Assembly: GCA_029582155.1 (NCBI GenBank)
Contig: CM055895.1
Location: 21,617,171-21,681,170, forward strand
DNA from: Panopea generosa
Lineage: Eukaryota; Mollusca; Bivalvia; Adapedonta; Hiatellidae
DNA length: 64,000 bases
Reading direction: 5' to 3'
The notes beneath the pieces are model-generated. The model saw only the letters and a list, made by a program, of their open reading frames with translations. It was not told where the DNA came from and did no database searches. Positions 45,001 through 60,000 of the stretch are shown here, piece after piece. The position numbers were made by a program, and so were the translations under genes. Numbering within the stretch: position 1 is the first letter of the stretch; every line of letters starts with the position of its first letter.

Positions 45001-48000
45001 TGTACTGGTATAATTATATTCACATATGCATTTTAATATCTGAGTAATGTGATGAAGACTATCTTTACCGTAGACTGACAACAAAATTCATTTATCAACA
45101 TACGCTAGTTCCGCCTCCCAAGATACAGCTGAACAATGGTATGAAATAACTTATAACTACAATGCCTCTAAACTAGGACAAACTTGATTAGCATGTTGAT
45201 ATTAAAAAACATGCTGAATATAATACAAACTGGTGCTACATACCAACAGAAATTAGAAATTTATCATCCCTGGAGTATGCGAGACACACAATGTCATACT
45301 CATGGTGGGAGAGGACCTTCTTACACACGAGTGATTGCAGATCCCAGATACAGATCTGACTGCCGGACATTTCATAACTCCCACTGGCCGAGGCCAACGT
45401 CTGCAATAGTCAATATAACATTACAGAAAACACACACACATATGTGGATATATCTTATATTTAAAAGGAGGGTCAATCCAAGCAGAGGTTTTGAATATAG
45501 TAAGAATCTTTGGTGAATCGACGCAAAGGTTCTGAATATAGTAAGAACCTTTGGTGAATCAAAGCAGAGGTTCTGAATACAGTAAAAATCTTTGGTGAAT
45601 CCAAGCAAAGGTTCTGAATATTGTAAGAATCTTTGGTGAATCCAAGCAGAGGCTCTGAATATAGCAAGAATCTTTGGTGAAACGAAGGAAAGGTTCTGAA
45701 TATAGAAAAAATCTTTGGTGAATCCAAGCAGAGGTTCTGAATATAGTAAGAATTTTTGGTGAATCAAAGCAGAGGTTCTGAATATAGTAAGAATCTTTGG
45801 TGAATCCAAGCAGACGCTCTGAATATAGTAAGAATCTTTGGTGAATCCAAGCAAAGCCTCTGAATATAGTAAGAATCTTTGGTGAATCCAAGCAAAGCCT
45901 TTGAATATAGTAAGAATCTTTGGTGAATCCAAGTAGAGGTTCTGAATATGGTAAGAATCTTTGGTGAATCCAAGCAAAGCCTCTGAATATAGTAAGAATC
46001 TTTAGTGAATCCAAGCAGACGCTCTGAATATAGTAAGAATCTTTGGTGAATCCAAGCAGAGGTTCTGAATATAGTAAGAATCTTTGGTGAATCCAAGCAC
46101 AGCCTCTGAATATAGTAAGAATCTTTGGTGAATCACAACAAAGGCTCTTAATATAGTAAGAATCTTTGGTGAATCCAAGTAGACGCTCTGAATATAGTAA
46201 AAATCTTTGGTGAATCCAAGCAAAAGTTCTGAATATAGTAAGAATCTTTGGTGAATCCAAGCAAAGCCTCTGAATATAGTAAGAATCTTTGGTGAATACT
46301 AGCAGAGGCTCTGAATATAGTAAGAATCTTTGGCGAGTCCAATCAAAAGCTCGAATATAGTAAAAATCGTTGGTGAGTCCAAGCAAAGGCTCTGAATACA
46401 GTAAGAATCTTTGGTGAATCCGAACAGAGGCTCTGAATATAGAAAAAATCTTTGGTGAATCCAAGTAGAGGTTCTGAATATAGTAAGAATCTTTGGATAA
46501 TCCAAGCAAAGCCTCTGAATATAGTAAGAATCTTTGGTGAATCAAAGCAGACACTCTGAATATAGTCAGAATCTTTGGTGAATCCAAGCAGAGGTTCTGA
46601 ATATAGTAAGAATCTTTGGTGAATCCAAGCACAGCCTCTGAATATAGTAAGAATCTTTGGTGAATCACAGCAAAGGCTCTGAATATAGTAAGAATCTTTG
46701 GTGAATCCAAGCAGAGCCTCTGAATATAGTAAGAATCTTTGGTGAATACAAGCAGAGGCTCTGAATATAGTAAGAATCTTTGGCGAGTCCAATCAAAGGC
46801 TCGAATATAGTAAAAATCATTGGTGAGTCCAAGCAAAGGCTCTGAATACAGTAAGAATCTTTGGTGAATCCGAACAGAGGCTCTGAATATAGAAAGAATC
46901 ATTGGTGAATCTAAGCAAAGGCTCTGAATATAGTAAGAATCTTTGGTGAATCCATGCAAAGGCTCTGAATATAGTAAGATTCTTTGGTAAGTCCAAGCCG
47001 AGGCTCTGAATATAGTAAGAATCTTTGGTGAATCCAAGCAAAGGCTCTGAATATAGTAAGATTCTTTGGTGAATCCCAGTGGATGCTCAAAATATAATTT
47101 GAAAGAACCATTCAATGTGGATATAACTCATTGTTTAAATTTTTCATTGATATTTACTGTAGGAATAGCATTAGCATGGTATAAATAGAATTGTTTACCT
47201 GGCAGTCATTCTGCAAGGTGAGTGTAGATATTTCCTCTACGTGACCCGTCAGATGCTTCTGACTACTTGTATTTAAATCTTCTATTATGATCAAGTTGCC
47301 ACTGGTGTACACAAACAGACCTGAACATAAATGTAAATTAATATATGTACAAATACATCTCCATTAGTCAGTAATCATTATTTTTCTCAACATAAATTTT
47401 GTATAACATACACATGCAGAAACTCCATCATGACAAGCAGTTATAAACTATATAATCTTCATTTAATGTTTCCACTTAGTCACCATCAGAAATTTAAAAT
47501 TATGAGAGCCGGGCCCAATTCGCTCAGTCGGTTAGGCATCTGACTATCAATCCAGGGGTTGTGAGTTTGAATCCCCGCCCAGCAACAATTTCCGTGATAA
47601 TTGATATGGTGTCTCATTATCATTCGTCTCTCACTACTGATTCAAGTGGGAAAGTTATCAGTTGCTTGCTGAGATGGGGTGCGCTTGATTACTGGTTAAT
47701 CCCAGGTTTCAGTGTTTAGGTTAACTGATCGTCTGTAGGCACTCAATGGCATTAAATGATGCTGAATAAATATTCAAAACAATTATGAATGATGTAATGT
47801 AAGCAACTAATATGTACATTTTTTTTGGAGGGGGGGGGGGGGGGGGGGGACAAACAAATACATGTATTGCAATAATTCATGCTCAGAAACACTTGTATTA
47901 GGTCATTCCTCTTAGAATTAAAAAGAAAAAACTCATCTTTGAAAACATTTACAAAGAAATGATTGATTGAAATGGATAAAATATAAACATGTTTCTCAAA

Positions 48001-51000
48001 AGAGTGTCATTTATGGAAAAACTACATTCTTCTTAAATCATTCTGGGAGTTGATTTTATAATCAAACTGAATCACTTCTATAAATTCTGAATTTACCAGG
48101 GAGTCTATTTCCCCGCTTTTTTCCAAAGATTTGAATCTTTTATTGCATGAAAACCTCCCACACCACCCACCCTCCCCACCCAAAAAATATGATTTTCCCA
48201 AATTAAAGGAACATAACTGTAGAATGACAAATGCCACAACCCCTAAAATCAAACTAAGTTTTGCATTACAAACATTGTAATAAAATTTCAAAAGATTTGA
48301 TTTAGGCATTCATTATAAATTATTGCACGGAAACCCCCAAAAGTGACAGACGGATGGAAATTGATTTTTCACAAATTAAAATGACACAACTCTCCAACAC
48401 CAAAAGTCACAACCCTGAAAATTGAGCTAAGCCTGTGTTTAATTATTATAAACATTGTATTAGAATTTTAAAACATTAATTCAGGCATTCTTAGTTACTG
48501 CACAGAAACCAAAGTGTGAGGATTTTCACAAATTAAAGGGGCACAACTCTACAATGCCTAAAGTCACAAATCTAAAAATCAAATTTAGCCTGTGTTAGGT
48601 CATTATAAACATTTTATTAGAATTTCAAAAGATTTGATTCAGGTGATATTACAACCAAATAACAAGTTTTATTGTTAAAAATCACCACAACGCATATATT
48701 ATATAGTTACCAGTATCTGGATGCCACACCATGTTATTTCTAGCATTGCCATTATATCCTATCACAGATTGAAGTCTCAGTCCAGCCTGGTTCGGTGGTG
48801 CTGTGTATCTCCTCTGATAATATACAACGTTTATAATCTCACTTACAATCACACTTTCAACAAGGTTCAACATCTAGAGTAGTCCATGAGCTTGACTGAT
48901 TATTAGTGACAAACCTATTCTTCATAAAAATACAGACTTTAAAATATTAAAAGTATATATGGAGAAAGTGTCTTGCTCAAGGACATCCGATCCTGGGCTC
49001 AATGGCAATTGTAAAGCAACCGTTACTAAGTACAGAAATAAATGGGAAAATAATTATAATACATTACATACAATGACATACTTTCAAGTATGTAAATGAT
49101 ATTTACATGTAAATTAACCCTTAATTGGCATATGGAAATACATGCACTTGTACTGAATTTGCTTTAATTTAATAAGAGAACCCACTATCAAGATCACTTT
49201 TACTGCTCCCAGAAATAGTCTTATTATATATGTAATGTTTTACATTTATACAAAATATTATCTATCTCAATTCAGTATTTATCTAAACACAAGTAACATT
49301 ATCATTACTTGAACTCAGTATTTATCAAATTAACACTGATCTTGTTTTGACATAATTCATCATACTACTTTAACACCCATCAACTGTTATGGAGAAATTT
49401 GAATGTTTGACAGGTGGGATTCTAAACAATGTTGATATTCTTTTAGTTCTGTCAAAACAAAGCAATAATTCCTCTCACCTGAGCCATGGCACATCGTTTC
49501 TCTCGCTGTATGAAATGTTTCGCAGCACTAGGTTTAACAATCGTCTCCTGGCCTCCTTTCTTCCTTGGTGTTCTGCCCGATGGAGCAGGCTTCTTACATG
49601 GCATGCGTGAAGGTGTGAGGTGTCTAACAAACTGTTCTCTGTACTGACTATGACCTATAGGTTGACTTTCCTCATCCTGTAGGTAGTAAGCAAAGTAACC
49701 AATCAGCAACATGTTACAGGATTTGTAATATAATGAGATACATGATCATTCTTGGGATCTCCTAAGTTGTTTATCAGTACATGATCATTCCTGGGATCTC
49801 CTAGTTGTTAACCAGTACATGATCATTCCTGGGATCTCCTAAGTTGTTAACCAGTACATGATCATTCCTGGGATCTCCTAGTTGTTAACCAGTACATGAT
49901 CATTCCTGGGATCTCCTAAGTTGTTAACCAGTACATGATCATTCCTGGGATCTCCTTAGTTGTTAACCAGTACATGATCATTCCTGGGATCTCCTTAGTT
50001 GTAAACCAGTACATGATCATTCCTTGGATATCCTAAGTTGTTAACCAGTACATGATCATTCCTGAGATCTCCTTAGTTGTTAACCAGTACATGATCATTC
50101 CTGGGATCTCCTAGTTGTTAATCAGTACATGATCATTCCTGGGATCTCCTAGTTGTTAACCAGTACATGATCATTCCTGGTATCTCCTAGTTGTTAACCA
50201 GTACTTGATAATTCCTGGGATGTCCTAGTTGTTAACCAGTACACGATCATTCCTGGGATCTCCTTAGTTGTTAACCAGTACATGACCATTCCTGGGATCT
50301 CCTAAGTTGTTAACCAGTACATGATCATTCCTGCGATATCCTAAGTTGTTAACCAGTACATGATCATTCCTGGGATCTCCTAGTTGTTAACCAGTACATG
50401 ATAATTCCTGGGATCTCCTTAGTTGTTAACCAGTACATGATCATTCCTGGGATCTCCTTAGTTGTTAACCAGTACATGGTCATTCCTGGGATCTCCTAAG
50501 TTGTTAACCAGTACATGATCATTCCTGAGATCTTTTAAGTTGTTAACCAGTACATGATCGTTCCTTGGATCTCCTAAGTTGTTAACCAGTACATGATCAT
50601 TCCTGGGATCTCCTAGTTGTTAACCAGTACATGGTCATTCCTGGGATCTCCTTAGTTGTTAACCAGTACATGATCATTCTTGGGATCTCCTTAGTTGTTA
50701 ACCAGTACATTATCATTCCTGGGATCTCCTAGTTGTTAACCAGTACATGATCATTCCTGGGATCTCCTAGTTGTTAACCAGTACATGATCATTCGTGGGA
50801 TCTCCTTAGTTGTTAACCAGTACATGATCATTCCTGGGATCTCCTAAGTTGTTAACCAGTACATGATCATTCCTGGGATCTCCTTAGTTGTTAACCAGTA
50901 CATGATCATTCCTGGGATCTCTTAAGTTGTTAACCAGTACATGATCATTCCTGGGATCTCCTTAGTTGTTAACCAGTACATGATCATTCCTGGGATCTCC

Positions 51001-54000
51001 TTAGTTGTTAACCAGTACATGATCATTCCTGGGATCTCCTAGTTGTTAACCAGTACATGGTCATTCCTGGGATCTCCTAGTTGTTAACCAGTACATGATC
51101 ATTCCTGGGATCTCCTTAGTTGTTAACCAGTACATGATCATTCCTGGGATCTCTTAGTTGTTAACCAGTACATGATCATTCCTGGGATCTCCTAGCTGTT
51201 AACCAGTACATGATCATTCCTGGGATCTCCTTAGTTGTTAACCAGTACATGATCATTCCTGGGATCTCCTAAACTGTTAACCAGTACATGATCATTCCTG
51301 GGATCTCCTAGTTGTTAACCAGTACATGATCATTCCTGGGATCTCCTTAGTTGTTAACCAGTACATGATCATTCCTGGGATCTCCTAAGTTGTTAACCAG
51401 TACATGATCATTCCTGGGATCTCCTAAGTTGTTTACCAATACATGATCATTCCAGGGATCTCCTTAGTTGTTAACCAGTACATGATCATTCCTGGGATCT
51501 CCTAGTTGTTAATCAGTACATGATCATTCCTGGGATCTCCTAGTTGTTAACCAGTACATGATCATTCCTGGTATCTCCTAGTTGTTAACCAGTACTTGAT
51601 AATTCCTGGGATGTCCTAGTTGTTAACCAGTACACGATCATTCCTGGGATCTCCTTAGTTGTTAACCAGTACATGATCATTCCTGAGATCTCCTTAGTTG
51701 TTAAACAGTACATGATCATTCCTGGGATCTCCTAGTTGTTAATCAGTACATGATCATTCCTGGGATCTCCTAGTTGTTAACCAGTACATGATCATTCCTG
51801 GTATCTCCTAGTTGTTAACCAGTACTTGATAATTCCTGGGATGTCCTAGTTGTTAACCAGTACACGATCATTCCTGGGATCTCCTTAGTTGTTAACCAGT
51901 ACATGACCATTCCTGGGATCTCCTAAGTTGTTAACCAGTACATGATCATTCCTGCGATATGCTAAGTTGTTAACCAGTACATGATCATTCCTGGGATCTC
52001 CTAGTTGTTAACCAGTACATGATAATTCCTGGGATCTCCTTAGTTGTTAACCAGTACATGATCATTCCTGGGATCTCCTTAGTTGTTAACCAGTACATGG
52101 TCATTCCTGGGATCTCCTAAGTTGTTAACCAGTACATGATCATTCCTGAGATCTTTTAAGTTGTTAACCAGTACATGATCGTTCCTTGGATCTCCTAAGT
52201 TGTTAACCAGTACATGATCATTCCTGGGATCTCCTAGTTGTTAACCAGTACATGGTCATTCCTGGGATCTCCTTAGTTGTTAACCAGTACATGATCATTC
52301 TTGGGATCTCCTTAGTTGTTAACCAGTACATTATCATTCCTGGGATCTCCTAGTTGTTAACCAGTACATGATCATTCCTGGGATCTCCTTAGTTGTTAAC
52401 CAGTACATGATCATTCGTGGGATCTCCTTAGTTGTTAACCAGTACATGATCATTCCTGGGATCTCCTAAGTTGTTAACCAGTACATGATCATTCCTGGGA
52501 TCTCCTTAGTTGTTAACCAGTACATGATCATTCCTGGGATCTCCTTAGTTGTTAACCAGTACATGATCATTCCTGGGATCTCCTAGTTGTTAACCAGTAC
52601 ATGGTCATTCCTGGGATCTCCTAGTTGTTAACCAGTACATGATCATTCCTGGGATCTCCTTAGTTGTTAACCAGTACATGATCATTCCTGGGATCTCTTA
52701 GTTGTTAACCAGTACATGATCATTCCTGGGATCTCCTAGCTGTTAACCAGTACATGATCATTCCTGGGATCTCCTTAGTTGTTAACCAGTACATGATCAT
52801 TCCTGGGATCTCCTAAACTGTTAACCAGTACATGATCATTCCTGGGATCTCCTAGTTGTTAACCAGTACATGATCATTCCTGGGATCTCCTTAGTTGTTA
52901 ACCAGTACATGATCATTCCTGGGATCTCCTAAGTTGTTAACCAGTACATGATCATTCCTGGGATCTCCTAAGTTGTTTACCAATACATGATCATTCCAGG
53001 GATCTCCTTAGTTGTTAACCAGTACATGATCATTCCTGGGATCTCCTAAATTGTTTACAACCAACATAAAATATAAAATAATAAATGCTAAGATTTTTAT
53101 TTATTAGATATATACGTAGATGTAGCTATGAAAATGCTGACTTGAGAAGATTGGATAATCTTTGTCGAAACATTATTAATACATTCAAATTGTAGAACAA
53201 TAAATGATTGCATGCACTTATCAAATATTATCTTCATGCTCATAAAAGACAAATACTTCAAACTGAATTTATATTCGTAATTTCTTACTGAAGTGAGCAT
53301 GCAATAAAGCACAATTTAATATCTACAGTCAAACCTATCTTAAGCAGCCAGTCAAGGGAATGAGAGCAAAAGTGACCTTTTAAGACATGCTGTTTCTTAA
53401 TACTGGTTAATTTGCACTGAAAACATAAAAATGGAGCAAAGCAAATGTGGCTGCTTAAGATAAGTGTCTGCTTAATAGAGGTGACCACTTACACAGGTTT
53501 GGCTGTACACGTACAAGATAATCACTGCATGTTACAACTAATCTTACCGGTTCCAGGTCCTCCATGTCAGAATGTGCAGGAGTGAGTGTTTTCTGATGCC
53601 TGGTCACCCTGTCTGACCCCGCCAGTACAGGTTCTCGATCTGATGATACAGACTCTAGATCATCTACAAACAACATGGATATATATAAGTATAAGACAAC
53701 ATGGTCAGTGCAGATATTTCAAGAACAACTTTAAAATGTTCAGCAGAATCTTGTTATGTCGATATCCGTAGGAACAGAAAAAACTTTCAACACAGCCATA
53801 CTTCTAAAAAAACAAGGTTAATTCTGATCTGTAAGAACATGGACTCGCTCCAAAAGTTCAATCTTGAAATGTGCTTTAAATTTCTCAATGGCAACTAGTG
53901 TTTGCGCTTACAGCATGTGTACTTGCTTTTTTCTGAAATAAAATTGATAAATCATACTTGGTTTTGTTTGTTACATGTTTTAGGTTGTATTTAATTAATT

Positions 54001-57000
54001 GCTCAACTAGATTTATTTTTTTTGATGTTTCCTCTGCAAACAATTGTGACAATTATCTTAAAATGTTATTCTATATGTTCAAAACTGGTAAGTTTTAAGT
54101 TTGGTGAAGAGGCTGCAAGAAAAACAACAATGACACAGAAAAGCATATTGATCATTTGCAGCCAGTTTTGTTAACATGGTTGTCAGTTGTGGAAAAGCAC
54201 TGGCTAGATTTTTCATTCGCAAAATTCAAAGGAACATAACTCGGCCACATGCACACAAACTTGCATGTGATTTATAAAATCAATTCAATTCAATTCAATT
54301 CAATTCAAATTTATTCAGGGCTTTTCCAGAATTAAATGTATGGGGGGGTCGGACGGCAGTATAATTAAAATTTTATGCCTGGTGGGTGTTTTCATAAAAA
54401 AAAATGATGCCTTGCGGGGTAAAATTTTATTAAAATTTTATGCCTTGCCGGTATTTTCGTCTCTGAACCGAATTTTTTCTTCAACATCCTTTTTCTTCTC
54501 GAAATTTTATACATTTTCTGCCCAGATATTTCCTCCCGTCGTATACAAAAACATAAAATTGTCCTTCCCCATGTACCGCACGGAGTCAACATCCCGCAGC
54601 ATCTAGATTTCAGCGAGCGTCTCATCTTTATCGCAGCAGAAACTGCAGGTCTTTTAAATTTACCTTGGTTTGACCTTTATGTTTGCCACTGACACGTGTG
54701 ATGTAACGATTGTAATACACAACCTCCATGACCAAGTGAACGTTTTATGCGACTACACAGTTGGACACTCGATACACTGGTGATGTTAATATTAGGAATT
54801 GTCTTCAATTAACTTTTTCATCTCAAACTGATTGATCTTTTTTGTTAAGACCACCATAATATAATTACATCACCCGGCAACAACATATGATTAAATTTAT
54901 TTGTTTGAAACAAAGTATAATTATCTACCTTTGGACTTCCCGAAAAGGGACAAGAAACATACTCTTAGTCGTGAATAAATTATTAACACGGAAATGTACG
55001 AGCTAATCAGGTGGCAGAATACACTCGTAGCAGGCCGTAACCACGTCTACTTTATTAAATTGATGCCGAGATGCCGTGTCACAAAATTATCTCCTCAAGT
55101 AAATTTTACGAATTATATATCAGTATTTGACGTATCGGATATGTTAACAAATACTCCAATATGGATATGAATATACAGACGTGTATATTATTAAATTCCG
55201 TGAAACTTACGATTCAACTCTACGGCAGCATTGCTATAATTATATGCATATCCGCGCTGTTTGTCAGATAGTGTAAAACACTAATTTATTCGGCACAAAA
55301 AGAAACGCCAAGAAATGCAAAGTCTATTGTGACAAAAAATCTAAATTAGTACATTGCGTTAGCAGTGAAAATAAAATCCACATTCTCAGATATGTCATCC
55401 CACACCCTATACGCCTCATTCTTACCCCAGTGTCTGAAAAAAATCATGGCGAAAAGCAGATATTTCTTAACGGTCATACAAAAACATAAATTGGACTATG
55501 ATATTGTCTTTGAGCATCCATAACCGGATTGTTTGCCATCGGGTGTGCGAAATGAGGTCAAATTAGATTAAACCTTTATCGATAGTAGGGAGTAAATAAC
55601 ATGTGTCATAATAATGTTTGTTTCACTGTCAGAGTGACGTCATCGGACATTGGCACAAGGCGTACATAAATTTAGGCATGTGTAGCATAACTCTCTTTAC
55701 GGATCGTATCAATTTAATAGTAATTCTTTTTTAAGAAATTAGTATACTGAAAATAAACATTTTAGAAGACAACTAGTTACAAACAAACACTAACCTTTAA
55801 ATATTAATTTGTTGTTTTTTTTCTTGTTTGTTATCTGTAGTGCCCCTTTATTTAATTCTCGACCTGAGATAATTTGTGACGTAATCACTTGCATATCGGC
55901 ATTAGATCAAAAGTGTAACGTCGGCGTACTTCAAAGAAAGTAGGCAACCGTCCAGACTAGTGTTTTGGAAGCGTTATAATAAGAAAACATTAGAAAGGGG
56001 ATTTTAGCCTCTTTTTTTATTTTTATTTTGTGCATGGTGGTATTTTATCTAATTAAATTTTATGCATGGTGGTATATATCACAATTAAATTTTATGCTCT
56101 GTGGGTAAAAAAAATAAGTGCCCTCCGACCCCCCCATACATTTAATTCTGGAAAAGCCCTCAGGTATATAAGATCATTATACAACATATATATCATGATG
56201 ATGATAAAATAACAGTAATAAATCAAGAAAATAAATAAGTAAAATAATTATAGTAATCATCTAAAAATTAAAGATCTTATAACCTGGGATAACCCATTAA
56301 AGCAACAAACGCGCTTATTTCCAAATGGGTCCCTTCCCTTAAAATTGTGATTTTTAAAAAGAAAATAAATAATACGATATACATGAAATGTTAAGAATGT
56401 AGACATTTGATACAAACTTGTTAAAATGTAACAATACAAAAATCATTGAATTATCTTATACCCTGAATAACTGAATAATACATATACATGTAAGTGGTTC
56501 ACATTACAAGAAATATTTTCAACATACATGTATACTTAAAAATTAAATATTCTTCAAATCGTTAGGCAAATTATTCCAGACAGCAATTGCATTGCAATAA
56601 AAGGTGCCCAAATCAAAACTCTTAGCATGCGGAACTATAAAATTACTTTCACTGAACCGTGTGCGGTTATGAATAGAAGACACCCTATGGAAGTTATCAT
56701 AAAGATATGTTGGCGCGGTGCCATGGAAAATATTAAAAACATGATTAAGTCTTAGTTGTTTTACTCTATCCTCAACCCTCAATACATTAACTGATTCTAC
56801 CATAGCGCAGGGTATACTAGACCTTGGTGATAAGTGAAAAAAGAATCGTACAACTTTATTTGGAGTGTATCAAATCAAGTATTTTGAGTGTATTAAATCA
56901 ACTATCCACAGTTTAGACTGGTATGTAATTTTGATTACATGTATGTGTGCATCGGCAATTAAACAATTTTTTGATTTTTGTGTTAAATGATCTACTGAAA

Positions 57001-60000
57001 ACATTACAAAACATCACTGACCTTCATATGGGTGCTTGCAAATGGAACTTAGATCTGCTATTCTACCTGGGGAGCATGTGGGTCTGGGTGGTGAGCGACG
57101 GGGCATGTCTAAGAATGACTCACCCAGACTCTGCCTACCAGGGCTCTGGGCATTCCTAAAAGATACATTTGTAGGTTTTTCTACATGCCCCGATAGATAG
57201 TCCTTTTCTGCATATTCACGACCTCTGGAATTAAATATGTTTATGTTATTAATATTTACTGATATAGCACCTAACTCTATATCAAATAACCTCTGTAACA
57301 AAACATGCTATGTTATTAATTGCTATAGCACTAAATAAAATAACATCTGCCATTGAACATGCTATATTATTAACTGTTATAGCTCAATATTAAATGACTA
57401 CTGTAACTGAACATGTATTTTCCTACACTGCTATAGCACTTCACTTTATGTCAATTGAACGTTGACCTTAAGTATACACATGCTTGATTATACATGTACT
57501 GTCTGACATATCCAGTTGTATGGGTTGAAGTTGACATCGGAATGAAACTGAGTGGAACCATTCTACTTTCTCATTTTTTTTACTGAGCTCTGCTCAAACC
57601 GACAACCTCATCAGTGGGAGGCAAGTGACTCTGAGACAGCACCTTAGACCACTTTGGAACAAGCAACTCTTGCATAGTGAATGTTCTCCTACATAACATG
57701 TAATGTGCTGACCTCTGGCTAAATAGAACATTACTGAACATTTATAAGGTTTAATAGCGCATTCATTAGCACATCTGCCTCAGAGTATAAATACAATTAT
57801 GCAAAGTTCCAAGCATATAATTGCAAACTATGCATATTTATGAACAACATGCACCAAAACTTTAATGCAGGGGGGAAAGATGCTGATATGAGTTCAAAAA
57901 CTCTCCTATTCAAAAGAATAGTTGTTTGAAGTGGTATATAAATATTGATAGGAACTGTACTTACTCTGTGGGAGAAGGAGGTCTAGCAGCCAGGAAATCC
58001 CACAAATAAATAGCCTCCCCAACACTCAGCAGATTCTTACCATCTGGCGTGAAGATGATACGCGAGACATTCTCTGAATGGCCGATAAAAACCTGGAAGG
58101 TAGTTTATGTACTTTTTTATACAAGATACAAAATTCATGTCAGTATATGTTATACACTTACAAAGTGAATCAAATGACTTCTAAAATAATGAAGAGATGA
58201 AAATTAGGAAAGATATGACATGTTCAAATAATGATACAACGTATTTCCCATAAATAACTTCTGTAAGTCTCTTGATCTAAGTCAAAATTATGAAGCTGGA
58301 TACAATAACAACAGTTTATGGACTCACGCCACTATTATCTCCCTTGAGTACTCCGGACTTACATGTACAAATGAAGGAGAAAGAAATAAAACTATAGTTC
58401 GCTTTTTCTTCTTTTTTTCAGGGCTTTGTACTGCTGTGATTTATTTTTTCCTAGCATAGCTAGATGGTCAGTATTTTAGAAATCACCATTGAAAATTTGA
58501 TGCTGATACCAGCTTTCTGGACAATTCTTTGCCATTTCAGAATTGTCGGTTTGAACCGCATCGTGGGAGAATATATGACATATTATTACTTTGGAAATTA
58601 TTAGGTCTCACAAAAGCATTGAATTTAAAAAAAAACAAAAAAAACCTGGTCAAGGTATGCTTTTTTCCCTTTTGCATGATGTATGTCTAGCAATTAATTT
58701 ATATCTTAGTATTTTCATGGGTTTTGCATATCTTGAACCAGTGAAGAATTTGAGCCCAGACACATGCTGCAGATTTTGTTTTTTCACTGTATTTTGGAAA
58801 TAAATGTAACAATGGAGCCCTATGGGAAATGTAATAGTGGTGTGAGACATTAAATAAATACAAAATAATATATTTGGGTTCCAAAGTATGAACTCAAATG
58901 TTGTAATGTAAATCTCTGTAAGATAAATAAAACATACAAGATAAAGCCAACATTTTGTTGGAAATCTAAATAAGAATTATAACAATAAGTTTTATATTAC
59001 AATTTTAACTGAAAGTAATGTAGTTATAAAACAACTTGCACCTAAACTTCAACATGAGTTAAAAACCAAATTTGACCATTTCATAATGATATCTGACCTT
59101 GAACTTGAATATGGTAGCCCTCTTATAGAACAAAGTACCTCCTAAGTATAATGACTGATTGATTGATTGAATATTTAGCGTCATTTTTATGCCATCGAGG
59201 GCTAACAGACGATCAGTTAACCTAACCACTGTTTCCTGGGATTAAGCAGTACTCGAGCACACCCCGTCTCCGCAAGTAACTGATAACTTTCCCACTTGAA
59301 TCAGTGGTGAGAGACGAATGATAATGAGATGCAATGTCGTATATCAATCATCACGGAGACTGTTGCCGGGCGGGGGATTCGAAACTCACGACCCCTGGAT
59401 TGATAGTCAGACGCGTAACCGACTGAGCTAATCGGGCCCGGCTCCTAAGTATAAGCATACTCATGTGCCATATTTCAACCTGCAACATGACCTTGACTTT
59501 GGAGTGAAAAGTGAAGAGTCTGATATATTACAAAATACCTCAGAGTATAATCATGCACGCTCATGCCCAGTTTCATCCACATAACTGGAAGCAATGTACA
59601 CCAAAACTAACACAGGTGGGATACAGATACTGCTGTATTCATAGAATAGTTATTAAAAGTTGAAGTGGAGAAATAGTGCGGTGGATGGAGTGTTGGCTGC
59701 CCATGCCAGAGGTTAAAAGTTCCAAGTCTTCGCTGACCCTCTAAAAAAACACTCAGTACTAGTTCTACCCAGAAAGCAGACCTGAGAGCTCTGTTATAAG
59801 CATATCAGCTTAGAGCTTACTTCACATTCAAGCTAAGATGAATAAGTATAATGGAAAAACTTATGCCAAACTGAATATTTAATTTTTTTACATTCTGCAA
59901 ATCATTATCAGCAATCTTTGTACATGTTCCTGTCAGTACAACAGAATGTTAGGATATAATTTTGTTTACAAGGAAAGTGGTCTAGTGGTATCGTCACACT

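Noticed and set aside
45559-47115. 518-codon minus-strand ORF (and five overlapping shorter ones)
   Set aside because: It is the 41-bp minisatellite translated; it sits inside a WDR90 intron, has no unique sequence and depends only on the unit lacking stops.
49737-53058. Regularly spaced ~38-bp units that look superficially like a CRISPR array
   Set aside because: There are no unique spacers: the whole unit repeats. The surrounding gene has spliceosomal introns, so this is a eukaryotic minisatellite.
54392-54625. 77-88-codon ORFs inside the left part of the nested TIR transposon
   Set aside because: They overlap subterminal repeats on both strands and show no transposase motif.
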